Shown piece by piece: positions 51,613-60,433 of a DNA stretch of 64,000 nucleotides. Numbering within the stretch: the stretch's first letter is position 1; each line of letters begins with the position of its first letter. The notes beneath the pieces are model-generated. The model saw nothing but the letters and a program-made list of their open reading frames with translations. It was not told where the DNA came from and did no database searches. This DNA comes from JBHBQE01 sp041776485 (lineage in GTDB: Bacteria > Bacillota > Clostridia > Lachnospirales > Lachnospiraceae): assembly GCA_041776485.1 (NCBI GenBank), contig JBHBQE010000020.1:84660-148659 (forward strand), written 5' to 3'. A program made the translations under genes and the position numbers.

Positions 51613-51667
51613 TGTGGTTTGCAACCATAGTTTTTTGTAGTATGTGGTTACAGTAATTGTAATCACA
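51613..51667. promoter_or_regulatory. TGTGGTT inverted repeats upstream of the XRE gene
   Basis: TGTGGTT-TGC-AACCATA at 51613-51629 and TGTGGTTA-N9-TAATCACA at 51643-51667 are imperfect inverted repeats sharing the half-site of the perfect palindrome at 37988. They occupy the space between the reductase stop and the XRE start and could be operators. Confidence 0.4.
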
Positions 51668-51680
51668 GAAAGGGAAGAAA

Positions 51681-52676
51681 ATGATACTTGCAGACAAAAT
51701 CATAGAGGAAAGAAAGAGAAGCGGACTAAGTCAGGAGGAGCTTGCAGAGCAATTGGGCGTATCAAGACAATCTGTTTCAAAGTGGGAAGGCGCCCAGACC
51801 ATACCGGATATTAATAAGATTATTCGACTTGGAGAAATATTTGGGGTTACCACAGACTATTTATTAAAGGATGAAATAGAGAGCAGAGAATTTGCAGAAA
51901 CCGCTGAAGCCGGAGATAATAATTCAGAAAATATTGTAAGAGTGAGCATGGAAGATGCAGTAAGATTTCTTAAGCTGCAAAGAAAAAATGCACCTCGCAT
52001 AGCATTTGGAGTTTCCCTTTGTATATCCTCCCCTATAGTACTTATTGTACTTACAGGAATGTCGGGGATAGGAAAGTATGGCATATCCGAAAATATAGCT
52101 ACAGCCATTGGACTTATAGTATTATTTTCCTTTATAGCAATAGGGGTGAGTATATTTGTAAGATGTGGTATGCTTGCCAAGGAATTCGAGTATCTAAATA
52201 CCATGTCCATTGATACTGCTTATGGGGTCAGTGGAATGGTTAAGGAAAAAAAGTCAGAATATGTCGGAAAGTACAGCATGTATATATTAGCAGGAATTGT
52301 TATTTGTATCTTATCGGGTTTGCCTCTGATTATAGCATCTCTTATTATAGAAAATGAAGAAGTGATTATTTCTATGGTGGGAGTGCTGCTTATCATGATA
52401 GCTATAGGTGTAAATATGATGTTAAATGTGGGTATAGTACAGGACAGCTTTAATAAGCTTTTGCAGGAAGAGGATTATACCATGGAGAAAAAGAAAATAA
52501 AACCTTTCTTTGGTAGATTTTCCGGGATATATTGGCTGATTGTAGTGACAGCTTATTTAGGATTTTCCTTTATAACTGGTATGTGGGACAAATCTTGGAT
52601 AATTTTTTCAGTAGCAGGGGTGTTTTTCCCGGCGCTTATTATAATTATAAAAATGATTAAAAGAGTGGAGGATTAG
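51681..52676 (+). CDS. XRE-family regulator with a membrane domain
   Basis: 331 aa. The first 65 residues are a helix-turn-helix (SGLSQEELAEQLGVSRQSVS, KWEGAQTIPDINKIIRLGEI), followed by an acidic linker. The remainder has about six transmembrane helices (near 105-127, 134-155, 192-215, 220-245, 283-305 and 312-327). Membrane-bound XRE proteins of this layout are common in clostridia; the signal they sense is generally unknown. AGAAAGGGAAG precedes the ATG. It may bind the inverted repeats just upstream. The sigma-54 activator gene follows after 11 bases. Confidence 0.85.
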   Translation: MILADKIIEERKRSGLSQEELAEQLGVSRQSVSKWEGAQTIPDINKIIRLGEIFGVTTDYLLKDEIESREFAETAEAGDNNSENIVRVSMEDAVRFLKLQRKNAPRIAFGVSLCISSPIVLIVLTGMSGIGKYGISENIATAIGLIVLFSFIAIGVSIFVRCGMLAKEFEYLNTMSIDTAYGVSGMVKEKKSEYVGKYSMYILAGIVICILSGLPLIIASLIIENEEVIISMVGVLLIMIAIGVNMMLNVGIVQDSFNKLLQEEDYTMEKKKIKPFFGRFSGIYWLIVVTAYLGFSFITGMWDKSWIIFSVAGVFFPALIIIIKMIKRVED

Positions 52677-52687
52677 TTTAGAATTAA

Positions 52688-54073
52688 ATGTTTAAAAGCA
52701 CTCTTTCAAAGGCAATTAACTATTATGATAATTTTCATGACATATTGATTGCAGACGCCTCAGGTATAATTGAATATTCCTCCGTATATGACAGGAACAC
52801 AGATACTTTTAGAAATGAGGCAATAACCGGTATGCATATTTTAGATGTGTATCCAGAGCTTACAGAGGAAAACAGCAGTGTATTAAAATGTATTAAAACA
52901 GGTAAAACAATATATGATACGGTTCAAAAACTCACAAATATCAATAATGTAACTTCATATTTTGTGAGCACGGATTTTCCTATAATAAGTAAGGGCAGTA
53001 CTATCGGCGTTATTGAAACCTCAAGAGAAATTTCTAAAACGGAGTTTATGAAAATTGTCAATAAACAGGACAAGGATGTGTTGCCAAAGCTGTATCGGCT
53101 AGAGGATATAAAGACTGAAAGCCCTGCTCTTTTGGAAATCAAGTCAACGATAGAAAAAATAGCGGATTCTGAATCTACAGTGCTTATTATAGGAGAAACG
53201 GGAACAGGAAAGGATATGATTGCTCAGGCAATACATTCCCAGGGTTATAGGGGAAATAAACCCTTTATCGTACAAAATTGTGCGGCTATACCCAGTACGC
53301 TTCTGGAAAGTACATTTTTCGGCACGGTTAAGGGTGCCTTTACAGGGGCAGAAAACACTAAGGGACTGTTTGAAATTGCCAATGGGGGAACTATATTTTT
53401 GGATGAAATAAATAGTATGGATATTTATTTACAGGCTAAAATATTAAAGGTAGTTGAAGATAAAAGTTTTCGTCCCATAGGAAGCGTTTTGAACAAGCAG
53501 GTTGATGTAAGAATAATTTCTGCAACTAACAGAAATCCTAAAGATTTAATTAAAGAGGGCTCTTTTAGAGAAGATTTGTTTTATAGGCTTGGAGTGGTTC
53601 GGTTGGAGGTGCCGCCTTTACGTAAGCGTAAGGAGGATATACAGTATATAGCAAACCATTTTATAGAGGTGTTTAATAAATCTTTTCATAAAAATGTAAC
53701 CCAGATATCAGCTATTGCCCAAGAAGTGCTTAATAATCACAAGTGGTATGGGAATGTAAGAGAATTGCAGAATGTGATGGAATATATATTTAATTTTATT
53801 GATAAAACCAGCATACAAATAGAAGATTTACCTGCATATTTATATGATGCCTCCGAGGGATATAATAGTGGCTTGGCAGATGTTGAAAACGGGGTTGGCT
53901 CTAAGTTTTTGGAAGCTGACAATGCTTCATTAAGCGAAAAATTAAGAGCCTATGAAAAAAATCTAATTATTGATGCGGTTAATTCCGCATCTTCTCTTTC
54001 TGAGGCGGCAGATATGTTAAAGATATCTGCACCTTCACTTCAATACAAGCTAAAAAAATATAACCTTAAGTAA
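52688..54073 (+). CDS. Sigma-54-dependent transcriptional activator (RocR-like)
   Basis: 461 aa. A PAS-like sensor domain covers about residues 10-130. The AAA+ domain has Walker A GETGTGKDMIAQAI near 176, the sigma-54 contact loop GAFTGAE near 218, Walker B GGTIFLDEIN near 236 and the arginine-finger region FREDLFYRLGVVRLEVPPLR. A Fis-type helix-turn-helix ends the protein (LSEAADMLKISAPSLQYKLK). RocR-type activators turn on arginine/ornithine genes; here the next operon has an agmatinase/arginase-like enzyme and a clear -24/-12 promoter with paired palindromes upstream, so this is its likely activator. Confidence 0.93.
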   Translation: MFKSTLSKAINYYDNFHDILIADASGIIEYSSVYDRNTDTFRNEAITGMHILDVYPELTEENSSVLKCIKTGKTIYDTVQKLTNINNVTSYFVSTDFPIISKGSTIGVIETSREISKTEFMKIVNKQDKDVLPKLYRLEDIKTESPALLEIKSTIEKIADSESTVLIIGETGTGKDMIAQAIHSQGYRGNKPFIVQNCAAIPSTLLESTFFGTVKGAFTGAENTKGLFEIANGGTIFLDEINSMDIYLQAKILKVVEDKSFRPIGSVLNKQVDVRIISATNRNPKDLIKEGSFREDLFYRLGVVRLEVPPLRKRKEDIQYIANHFIEVFNKSFHKNVTQISAIAQEVLNNHKWYGNVRELQNVMEYIFNFIDKTSIQIEDLPAYLYDASEGYNSGLADVENGVGSKFLEADNASLSEKLRAYEKNLIIDAVNSASSLSEAADMLKISAPSLQYKLKKYNLK

Positions 54074-54078
54074 ATGTA

Positions 54079-54128
54079 TTTATTAAAATTTTTTAATTAA
54101 TTACATCTTTATTAAAAATTTTTAATTA
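54079..54128. promoter_or_regulatory. Paired palindromes, probable upstream activator sites
   Basis: Two copies of a 21-base AT-rich motif, at 54079-54099 and 54108-54128, 29 bases apart. The second core, TTAAAAATTTTTAA, is a perfect palindrome and the first differs by one base. They lie 40-90 bases before the -24 box, a usual place for enhancer-binding sites. Confidence 0.6.
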
Positions 54129-54166
54129 TTCAGTGTATAAAATCCATCAATACCGCATGTTTAATA

Positions 54167-54183
54167 TTGGCATATGTATTGCT
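54167..54183 (+). promoter_or_regulatory. Sigma-54 (-24/-12) promoter
   Basis: TTGGCATATGTATTGCT matches the sigma-54 consensus TTGGCA-N6-TTGCW with exact spacing. Transcription would start near 54194, giving a 90-120-base leader to the transporter gene. The activator gene lies immediately upstream. Confidence 0.85.
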
Positions 54184-54284
54184 TTATTAAGGGTAGGGTC
54201 AATATATTGACAGTACCGGTTTATAGCTTTAAACGCATTATTTGGCATGCTTGCAAAAGACGGCATATTGAATGAAAGGAGTGT

Positions 54285-54311
54285 ATGAATTGTAAAATTC
54301 ATAGTGATTGA
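54285..54311 (+). CDS. Possible 8-codon leader peptide
   Basis: Behind a strong AAAGGAG site, ATG opens a frame MNCKIHSD whose TGA overlaps a TTG start of the transporter frame and lies two bases before its ATG. The transporter ATG itself has no good ribosome-binding site, so translation may depend on this short frame. Confidence 0.4.
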   Translation: MNCKIHSD

Positions 54312-54313
54312 TT

Positions 54314-55732
54314 ATGAAGAAAAAAGGAGTACCGTTTTGGAAATCAATAATTCCTATTGTAACGTTAATTGCTACTATGCTGCTAAATAATTTTTTTGGA
54401 AATGGAGAATCCATGCTTCCTCTTATTTTTTCAACTATTGTAGCATGTATCGTGGCGTGGACTTCAGGCTTTACGTGGATAGAACTGGAGACAGGTATTT
54501 TAAAAACTTTTGGTTCGGTGTTACAGGCGTTGTTGATTTTAATGCTGATAGGAATGATTATAGGCTCATGGATTACAGGAGGTATAGTTCCAAGTATCAT
54601 ATACTACGGCGTAGATATTTTATCACCTAAATTCTTTTTAGCGGGTACATTTTTAGTTTGTATTATGTCATCTGTGGCTACCGGAAGCTCTTGGACTGCA
54701 ATTGGAACTATAGGCGTAGCCTTGATAGGAATCGGTCAGGGACTTGGGATTCCTGTTGGCATGACAGCAGGAGCCATAGTGTCGGGAGCCTATTTTGGTG
54801 ACAAACTAAGCCCATTATCAGAAAATACAAATATGGGATCTGCCTTGGTGGGGGTGAATGTATATGAGCATATAAGACATTTATTATATTCGTCTGTGCC
54901 GGCATTTTTAGTTTCATTGATATTGTTTGTAATAATTGGCTTAAAATACGGTTCCTATGATTTGGATTTAGAAAACATTAACATTCTTATGAGAGGAATA
55001 GAGGATCAGTTTGTAATAAGTCCCTGGATGTTGATAATGCCTATTGTAATTATCATAGTAGCTGTGCTGAAGATACCTGCCATACCGGGATTATTAATAT
55101 CCTATTCAGTAGGGGTTGTAGCTGCAATTTTTATTCAGGGACATTCAATAAATGAAATTATTAATGCTACTCAATACGGGTATGTATCGGAAACAGGAGT
55201 AGAAATGGTGGATAGGCTTCTGACAAAGGGCGGATTAAATAATATGATGTATACAGTGTCACTTATTGTTTGTGCAACGTCCTTTGGTGGCACTTTAGAT
55301 ACAACAGGAATGTTGGAATCAATTTTAAATAAAATAAAGCCACTGATTAAGAGCATTGCTTCTATTATTGCTTCAGCTACGATAACTTCTCTTTTAGTAA
55401 ATATTTTTACAGGGGATCAGGCTCTATCCATTATACTACCTTCAAGTATGTATAAGGATATATTTAAGAAAAAGGGATTGGCATTGAAAAATTTATCCAG
55501 ATGTGCAGCCGATGGCGGTACTGTAACGTCACCTATAGTGCCATGGAACGTATGCGGGGTATATGTTGCATCGACTCTGGGAGTATCAACTCTATCATAC
55601 TTGCCATATAGCTTTTTTAATTTGTTGTCACCTGTATGTTCAATTTTGTTAGGTATAATGGGATACTCAATTGTTAAAGTTAATTATAGTGATATAAAAG
55701 AAAGTAGGAGTGAAGAGAATGAAAACAACTAA
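54314..55732 (+). CDS. NhaC-family transporter
   Basis: About 472 aa with 11-12 transmembrane helices, of the NhaC Na+/H+ antiporter group. Family features: GMIIGSWITGGIVPSIIYYG near residue 82, SVATGSSWTAIGTIGVALIG near 118, GAIVSGAYFGDKLSPLSENT near 155 and SRCAADGGTVTSPIVPWNVC near 395. Members next to arginine or agmatine enzymes may exchange amino acids or amines instead of sodium; the sigma-54 control and the downstream enzyme favour that reading. ATG 54314 (third codon of a TTG frame) is the likely start. It overlaps the next gene by 14 bases. Confidence 0.88.
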   Translation: MKKKGVPFWKSIIPIVTLIATMLLNNFFGNGESMLPLIFSTIVACIVAWTSGFTWIELETGILKTFGSVLQALLILMLIGMIIGSWITGGIVPSIIYYGVDILSPKFFLAGTFLVCIMSSVATGSSWTAIGTIGVALIGIGQGLGIPVGMTAGAIVSGAYFGDKLSPLSENTNMGSALVGVNVYEHIRHLLYSSVPAFLVSLILFVIIGLKYGSYDLDLENINILMRGIEDQFVISPWMLIMPIVIIIVAVLKIPAIPGLLISYSVGVVAAIFIQGHSINEIINATQYGYVSETGVEMVDRLLTKGGLNNMMYTVSLIVCATSFGGTLDTTGMLESILNKIKPLIKSIASIIASATITSLLVNIFTGDQALSIILPSSMYKDIFKKKGLALKNLSRCAADGGTVTSPIVPWNVCGVYVASTLGVSTLSYLPYSFFNLLSPVCSILLGIMGYSIVKVNYSDIKESRSEENENN

Positions 55733-56639
55733 GGAAATGATAATAGACACAGATTTATGGGCAGGGTTAAACAAACCGGGAATTACTATGGAAGAGGCTG
55801 ATATAGTTGTATTCGGTCAGGCTTTTGATGGTGCTGTATCTGTCAGAAAGGGAGCGGCAGATGGACCCAGATCAATTCGTGAGTATACATATTCAATAAC
55901 ACCTACCACAGAGGAATTTGAGTCATTTGACGATTTAAAGATTTTAGATCTTGGAGACTTTGATGATAAAAATCAGGCTGAACTTTTTAAAAAAGTGGAA
56001 AATCAGGTTCAGGAGATTATAAAAGCAGGAAAGTTTTTTACAATGATAGGAGGAGATCATTCAGTAACCATTCCGGTATTGAAAGGCATAAATAAATCTT
56101 TGGATAAAAAGTTTGGCATTATTCATATAGATGCACATTTTGATTTATGTGATACTTTGGCAGGAAATTCATTATCCCACGGCTGTACTGAAAGGAGAGC
56201 CTCAGAATTGGAAAATGTAGATGGCAGTGACGGGATATATTTTGTGGGTATCAGGTCTATAGAGATGGATGAGCTTAAATTTAAAAATAGTAATAAGGTA
56301 AATGTAATTAATGCCAGAGATTTCAATAATATGGGAGCGAAAGAGGCTGTTTTAAAGGTAGTTAATCATATGAAGAAATATGATTACATATATTTGACAT
56401 TGGATATTGACTGTTTGGATCCTGCGTATGCGGCAGGAACGGGAACGCCGCAGTTCGGGGGTCTTACCTCCAGACAGGTTTTGGATTTCTTAAAAGGGGT
56501 TTTTCAATTACCTATTATAGGGTTTGATGTTGTTGAGGTTTCACCCAAACTTGATTCATCTTTGACATCAACCTTTGCAGCGAGAAAAATCATTACAGAG
56601 TGTTGGGGACACTACTATTTTAAAACAAATAAGATATAA
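55719..56639 (+). CDS. Agmatinase/arginase-family ureohydrolase
   Basis: About 306 aa from the ATG at 55719 (AGGAG upstream). Hydrolyses a guanidino compound to urea and an amine or amino acid using two Mn ions. Metal motifs are all present: GGDHSVT near 115, HIDAHFDLCD near 138 and LTLDIDCLDPAYAAGTGTPQ near 230. The overall sequence and the D-P-A-x-A-x-G-T-G-T motif are closer to agmatinases, formiminoglutamases and relatives than to arginases with certainty; the substrate is unproven. Coupled to the NhaC gene by a 14-base overlap and under sigma-54 control. Confidence 0.9.
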   Translation: MKTTKEMIIDTDLWAGLNKPGITMEEADIVVFGQAFDGAVSVRKGAADGPRSIREYTYSITPTTEEFESFDDLKILDLGDFDDKNQAELFKKVENQVQEIIKAGKFFTMIGGDHSVTIPVLKGINKSLDKKFGIIHIDAHFDLCDTLAGNSLSHGCTERRASELENVDGSDGIYFVGIRSIEMDELKFKNSNKVNVINARDFNNMGAKEAVLKVVNHMKKYDYIYLTLDIDCLDPAYAAGTGTPQFGGLTSRQVLDFLKGVFQLPIIGFDVVEVSPKLDSSLTSTFAARKIITECWGHYYFKTNKI

Positions 56640-56792
56640 ACTTTATGTCTGACGAAATCTGAAAATAAAGGGCGGTCTGATCCGAATATCTTTCTGCAGG
56701 AGAAACTTATTAGGAAGGGTAATCAGTCAGGCCGCTATTATTTGTTACTATTAATATTGAATTGAAAAATCTGCAAAATAAATCTTCAATAT

Positions 56793-56843
56793 TTGACATA
56801 ATTTCAAAAAAATGTTATAGATACCTTACGGTATCCGCCGTAA
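56793..56843 (+). promoter_or_regulatory. copA promoter with CsoR-like operator
   Basis: TTGACA (56793-56798), 17 bases, TATAGA (56816-56821). Overlapping the -10 and start site is GATACC-TTAC-GGTATC (56820-56835), the same ATACC-N4/6-GGTAT pattern as upstream of the csoR operon. A further inverted repeat TTACGG...CCGTAA runs to 56843. Confidence 0.7.
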
Positions 56844-56948
56844 AAGATGTGTATATTATTTCCCGCCATAATGAGATTATATGGATAACAGGGTATAAAT
56901 TAAGCTGAGAAATTCAGAAATTTTATCGGAATATAAAAGGAGTGTACA

Positions 56949-59228
56949 ATGTCTGATGTTAGCAAAAAACAGTATACAGTAAGCGGAATGGGCTGTGCAG
57001 CCTGTGTGAATCGGGTAGAAAAGGCGGTGTCAGAGGTCTCCGGTGTGGACAGCGTGAGTGTTAATCTTATCAATAATATGATGTTGGTTACCGGAAACTG
57101 TGAGGAGGGAGCAGTTGAGACTGCCGTAAAAAATGCCGGATATGAGGCAACAGAATTAAAGGGAAAAGATGAGGCTTTACCTGACAGTGGTTTAGCAGAA
57201 AAAAAAACTCTAACTGAGCATAGTTCTCTTTGGATATCTATTCTATTATTTTTGCCGCTTATATATATCTCCATGGGATATAGTATGTGGGGATTTTATT
57301 TACCTAAACTTTTGGCAGAAAATACACTTATTTTGCTTATAATTCAGGCTGCTTTGTCCCTACTTATTATGGTTGTTAACAGGAAAATATTTATAAGGGG
57401 ATATATGGGAGTAGTTAACAGGGCTCCTAATATGGATACCCTTGTGGCAATGGGAGCAGGTGTAAGCTTTTTGTTTAGCACATATATTGTTGTATCTCAT
57501 TTTCTGAATCCAAATTCTGTACATGGCGGATCAATTGATATGCTTTTACATGGCGTATACTTTGAGTCCGCCGGTGGAATTTTAGTTTTCATAGCCTTTG
57601 GTAAATTCCTTGAGGAATTGTCTAAGAGCAAAATGGGAAATGCCATAGAAAGACTTAGAAATCTCGCGCCGGATATTACCCATATTGTTAAAGATGGAAA
57701 AGAGGAGGATATTCTCACAAAGCAGGTTGTGCTGGGAGATATTTTTGTGGTTAGACCAGGAGAGTTTATACCTATTGACGGGATAATAATAGAGGGTAGC
57801 ACCAGCATAAATGAGTCAACCCTTACTGGAGAGAGCCTGCCTGTAGATAAAGATGTAGACAGTGAGGTTTTTGCAGGAACTGTTAATCTGACAGGATTTA
57901 TAAAAGCAAGAGTTACAAAAACAGGAGAGGAAACTGCTCTTGGCAAGATAATTTCCCATGTGCTGGAAGCTGCTGTTACAAAAGCCCCCATAGCAAGGAT
58001 TGCTGATAAAATATCCGGAATATTTGTTCCAATTGTGATAGCTGTTTCTATAGTGACCTTTATTATTTGGTTTGCTATCTTAGGAAGACCTGTGGAGTAT
58101 TCATTGATAAAGGCAGTATCGGTACTGGTTATAAGCTGCCCTTGTGCTCTTGGGCTTGCCACCCCGGTTTCAATTATGGTAGGAAACAGCTTAGGAGCCA
58201 AAAATTCTATTCTATATAAAAATTCAGAAATGCTTGAGGAGGCAGGAAAGGTAAATACCGTTATTTTTGACAAAACAGGTACCCTTACCAAAGGAGAAAT
58301 GATGGTTACCGATATTATTCCGATAGACATAGAAGAAAAAGAACTTCTTAGCATTGTTTATTCACTGGAATCTAAAAGTGAACATCCCTTGGGCAAGGGT
58401 ATAGTTAATTATATAAAAAAGCTTAATGAAGGTGTCAATGAGAAGATACAGGATTGCAATATAAGTGATTTTAAAGCGTTAACAGGCTCCGGAGTAGTGG
58501 GAGTATATAATGGAAGTAAAGTGGCGGGGGGAAGTGGAAGTTATATTAGCAAGTCCTGTACAATTGCCAAGGAAATAGAGGATAAACAGGAGGAGCTTTC
58601 AAAAAATGGTAAGACCCCTCTGCTTTTTACTAAAGAGAACAAGCTGATAGGAATAATTGCTCTGGCAGATGAAATTAAAGAAGAGGCAGCAGAGGTAGTT
58701 AAGCGACTAAAGACTATGGGGATTGAGACCTTAATGTTAACAGGAGATAATTATATTACCGCCAAAAGCATTGCGGATAAGGTGGGTGTTGATAGTTTTA
58801 AGGCTGCTCTTTCACCGGAAAGCAAGGCAGAAATAATAGGAGAATATAAGAAAAAGGGAAAGGTTGCTATGGTTGGCGATGGAATAAATGACGCAATAGC
58901 TCTTGCAACAGCAGATATTTCTATTGCTATCGGTACCGGCACAGATATAGCGATAGAGTCTGCCGGAATAATTTTAATGGGATACAGTCTGAAACAGGTA
59001 TTGTATGCCATAAATTTAAGTAAAAAGACCCTTATTAATATAAAGGAAAATCTATTTTGGGCATTTATATATAATGTAATAGGAATACCCTTGGCAGCGG
59101 GAGCCTATGTAAGGTTTGGGTTGGAGCTTAATCCAATGTTTGCAGCCTTTGCCATGAGTCTTTCAAGTCTGTGTGTAACGGGTAATGCACTAAGACTTAA
59201 TCTTGCCAATATTAGAGGGGAAAATTAA
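56949..59228 (+). CDS. copA: Copper-exporting P-type ATPase
   Basis: 759 aa Cu(I) pump. An N-terminal heavy-metal-associated domain holds GMGCAACVNRVEKAV near residue 14. The eight-helix P1B-1 core has TLTGESLPVDKD, the transport motif ISCPCALGLATP near 397, phosphorylation site DKTGTLTKGE near 440, SEHPLGKGI, GDGINDAIAL near 640, and the Cu-ATPase helix motifs YNVIGIPLAAG and AFAMSLSSLCVTGNALRL at the end. Monocistronic: own promoter with a CsoR-like operator, AAAGGAG before ATG, and the str-operon promoter right after. It differs from the SCA-motif pump coded with csoR, so the two probably handle different ions or steps. Confidence 0.95.
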   Translation: MSDVSKKQYTVSGMGCAACVNRVEKAVSEVSGVDSVSVNLINNMMLVTGNCEEGAVETAVKNAGYEATELKGKDEALPDSGLAEKKTLTEHSSLWISILLFLPLIYISMGYSMWGFYLPKLLAENTLILLIIQAALSLLIMVVNRKIFIRGYMGVVNRAPNMDTLVAMGAGVSFLFSTYIVVSHFLNPNSVHGGSIDMLLHGVYFESAGGILVFIAFGKFLEELSKSKMGNAIERLRNLAPDITHIVKDGKEEDILTKQVVLGDIFVVRPGEFIPIDGIIIEGSTSINESTLTGESLPVDKDVDSEVFAGTVNLTGFIKARVTKTGEETALGKIISHVLEAAVTKAPIARIADKISGIFVPIVIAVSIVTFIIWFAILGRPVEYSLIKAVSVLVISCPCALGLATPVSIMVGNSLGAKNSILYKNSEMLEEAGKVNTVIFDKTGTLTKGEMMVTDIIPIDIEEKELLSIVYSLESKSEHPLGKGIVNYIKKLNEGVNEKIQDCNISDFKALTGSGVVGVYNGSKVAGGSGSYISKSCTIAKEIEDKQEELSKNGKTPLLFTKENKLIGIIALADEIKEEAAEVVKRLKTMGIETLMLTGDNYITAKSIADKVGVDSFKAALSPESKAEIIGEYKKKGKVAMVGDGINDAIALATADISIAIGTGTDIAIESAGIILMGYSLKQVLYAINLSKKTLINIKENLFWAFIYNVIGIPLAAGAYVRFGLELNPMFAAFAMSLSSLCVTGNALRLNLANIRGEN

Positions 59229-59238
59229 GGCTTATTGC

Positions 59239-59267
59239 TTGACAACCCAGATGACAGAGAGTATAAT
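59239..59267 (+). promoter_or_regulatory. Consensus promoter of the str operon
   Basis: TTGACA at 59239-59244, a 17-base spacer and TATAAT at 59262-59267: a perfect vegetative promoter, with a leader of about 130 bases before rpsL. The leader has no obvious ligand-binding fold. Confidence 0.9.
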
Positions 59268-59406
59268 TCTTTGGCATGCCTTTTGGCATGGTTATTACAA
59301 TGTGAGAGGAGTGAAAGCAGTAGTCGGCTGGATTAACAAGCATTGCTCGCTTTCTGTTGGCTCAATCACTGCGTGATTATTATAATTTAGAAAAGGAGGT
59401 GAAAGG

Positions 59407-59820
59407 ATGCCGACATTTAACCAATTAGTACGAAAGGGACGTCAGACTTCTGAGAAAAAGTCTAATGCGCCTGCACTGGGTAAGAACTTCAATTCATTGA
59501 AGAAGAAAAGTACAGATACAGCTTCTCCCCAGAAGCGTGGTGTATGTACAGCCGTTAAGACTGCAACACCTAAGAAACCCAATTCTGCACTTCGTAAAAT
59601 TGCCAGAGTTCGTTTGTCAAACGGTATAGAGGTAACAAGCTATATACCGGGTGAGGGACACAACTTACAGGAGCACAGCGTGGTTATGATCAGGGGTGGC
59701 AGAGTAAAAGACCTTCCCGGAACACGTTACCATGTTATCAGGGGGACTCTTGATACCGCAGGTGTAGCTGACAGAAAACAGGGACGCTCCAAGTACGGTG
59801 CAAAGAGACCTAAAAAATAA
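59407..59820 (+). CDS. rpsL: Ribosomal protein S12
   Basis: 137 aa decoding-centre protein. PTFNQLVRKGRQTSEKKS at the start, the conserved TPKKPNSALRKIARVRLSNG, GEGHNLQEHSVVMIRGGRVK and DLPGTRYHVIRG are as expected. The conserved lysines whose change gives streptomycin resistance are in wild-type form (PKKPNSA). AAAGGAGGTG lies just before the ATG. First gene of the str operon. Confidence 0.98.
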   Translation: MPTFNQLVRKGRQTSEKKSNAPALGKNFNSLKKKSTDTASPQKRGVCTAVKTATPKKPNSALRKIARVRLSNGIEVTSYIPGEGHNLQEHSVVMIRGGRVKDLPGTRYHVIRGTLDTAGVADRKQGRSKYGAKRPKK

Positions 59821-59951
59821 TTAGGGTCATGGTTAGTGTAAGGGGATAATACCCCAAGCAGGCAATCGTTCACCTTGTGGATACCTGTACTGTGCACTAA
59901 CACTAATGTGAGTACCTATGATTTAACTTTATAGCTAAGGAGGGAAGAAAC
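59821..59951 (+). other. rpsL-rpsG intercistronic region with alternative pairings
   Basis: 131 untranslated bases inside the operon. GGTTAGTGT near 59831 can pair with either CACTAAC (59895) or ACACTAA (59900), giving overlapping alternatives. In E. coli, S7 binds the rpsL-rpsG spacer to control translation; a similar role here is only a suggestion. Confidence 0.35.
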
Positions 59952-60422
59952 GTGCCACGTAAAGGACAAGCAGAAAAAAGAGATGTGCTTGCGGACCCTA
60001 TTTACAACAGCAAAATAGTTACAAAGCTTATTAATAATATAATGCTGGACGGTAAAAAGGGAGTAGCACAAAAAATTGTCTACGGCGCATTTGAACGCGT
60101 AGAGGAAAAAACAGGAAAGCCCGCACTGGAGGTTTTTCAGGAGGCAATGAGTAATGTTATGCCTCAGTTAGAAGTTAAGGCTCGCCGTATTGGTGGAGCT
60201 ACCTATCAGGTACCTATTGAGGTACGCCCGGAAAGACGTCAGGCTCTTGGCCTTAGATGGCTTACCGCCTTTTCAAGGAAAAGGAGCGAAAAGACCATGG
60301 TAGATCGCCTTTCCAATGAAATTATGGACGCAGCAAATTCTACAGGTGCTTCTGTAAAGAGAAAAGAAGAAATGCATCGTATGGCAGAAGCTAATAAGGC
60401 TTTTGCTCACTATCGTTTTTAG
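59952..60422 (+). CDS. rpsG: Ribosomal protein S7
   Basis: 156 aa, organises the head of the 30S subunit. Starts at GTG behind AAGGAGGGAAG. Typical sequences: PRKGQAEKRDVLADPIYNSK, VPIEVRPERRQALGLRWL and EEMHRMAEANKAFAHYRF at the C-terminus. Twelve bases before fusA. Intact. Confidence 0.98.
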   Translation: MPRKGQAEKRDVLADPIYNSKIVTKLINNIMLDGKKGVAQKIVYGAFERVEEKTGKPALEVFQEAMSNVMPQLEVKARRIGGATYQVPIEVRPERRQALGLRWLTAFSRKRSEKTMVDRLSNEIMDAANSTGASVKRKEEMHRMAEANKAFAHYRF

Positions 60423-60433
60423 GAGGATAAGGT

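Noticed and set aside
54242..54256. TTTGGCATGCTTGCA as a second sigma-54 promoter
   Set aside because: Only three bases separate TTGGCA from TTGCA; sigma-54 needs six. The site at 54167 has the right spacing.
57497..58354. 285-codon - strand open frame inside copA
   Set aside because: Shadow of the conserved ATPase frame; the translation is rich in Ser, Thr, Ile and Pro with no recognisable domain.
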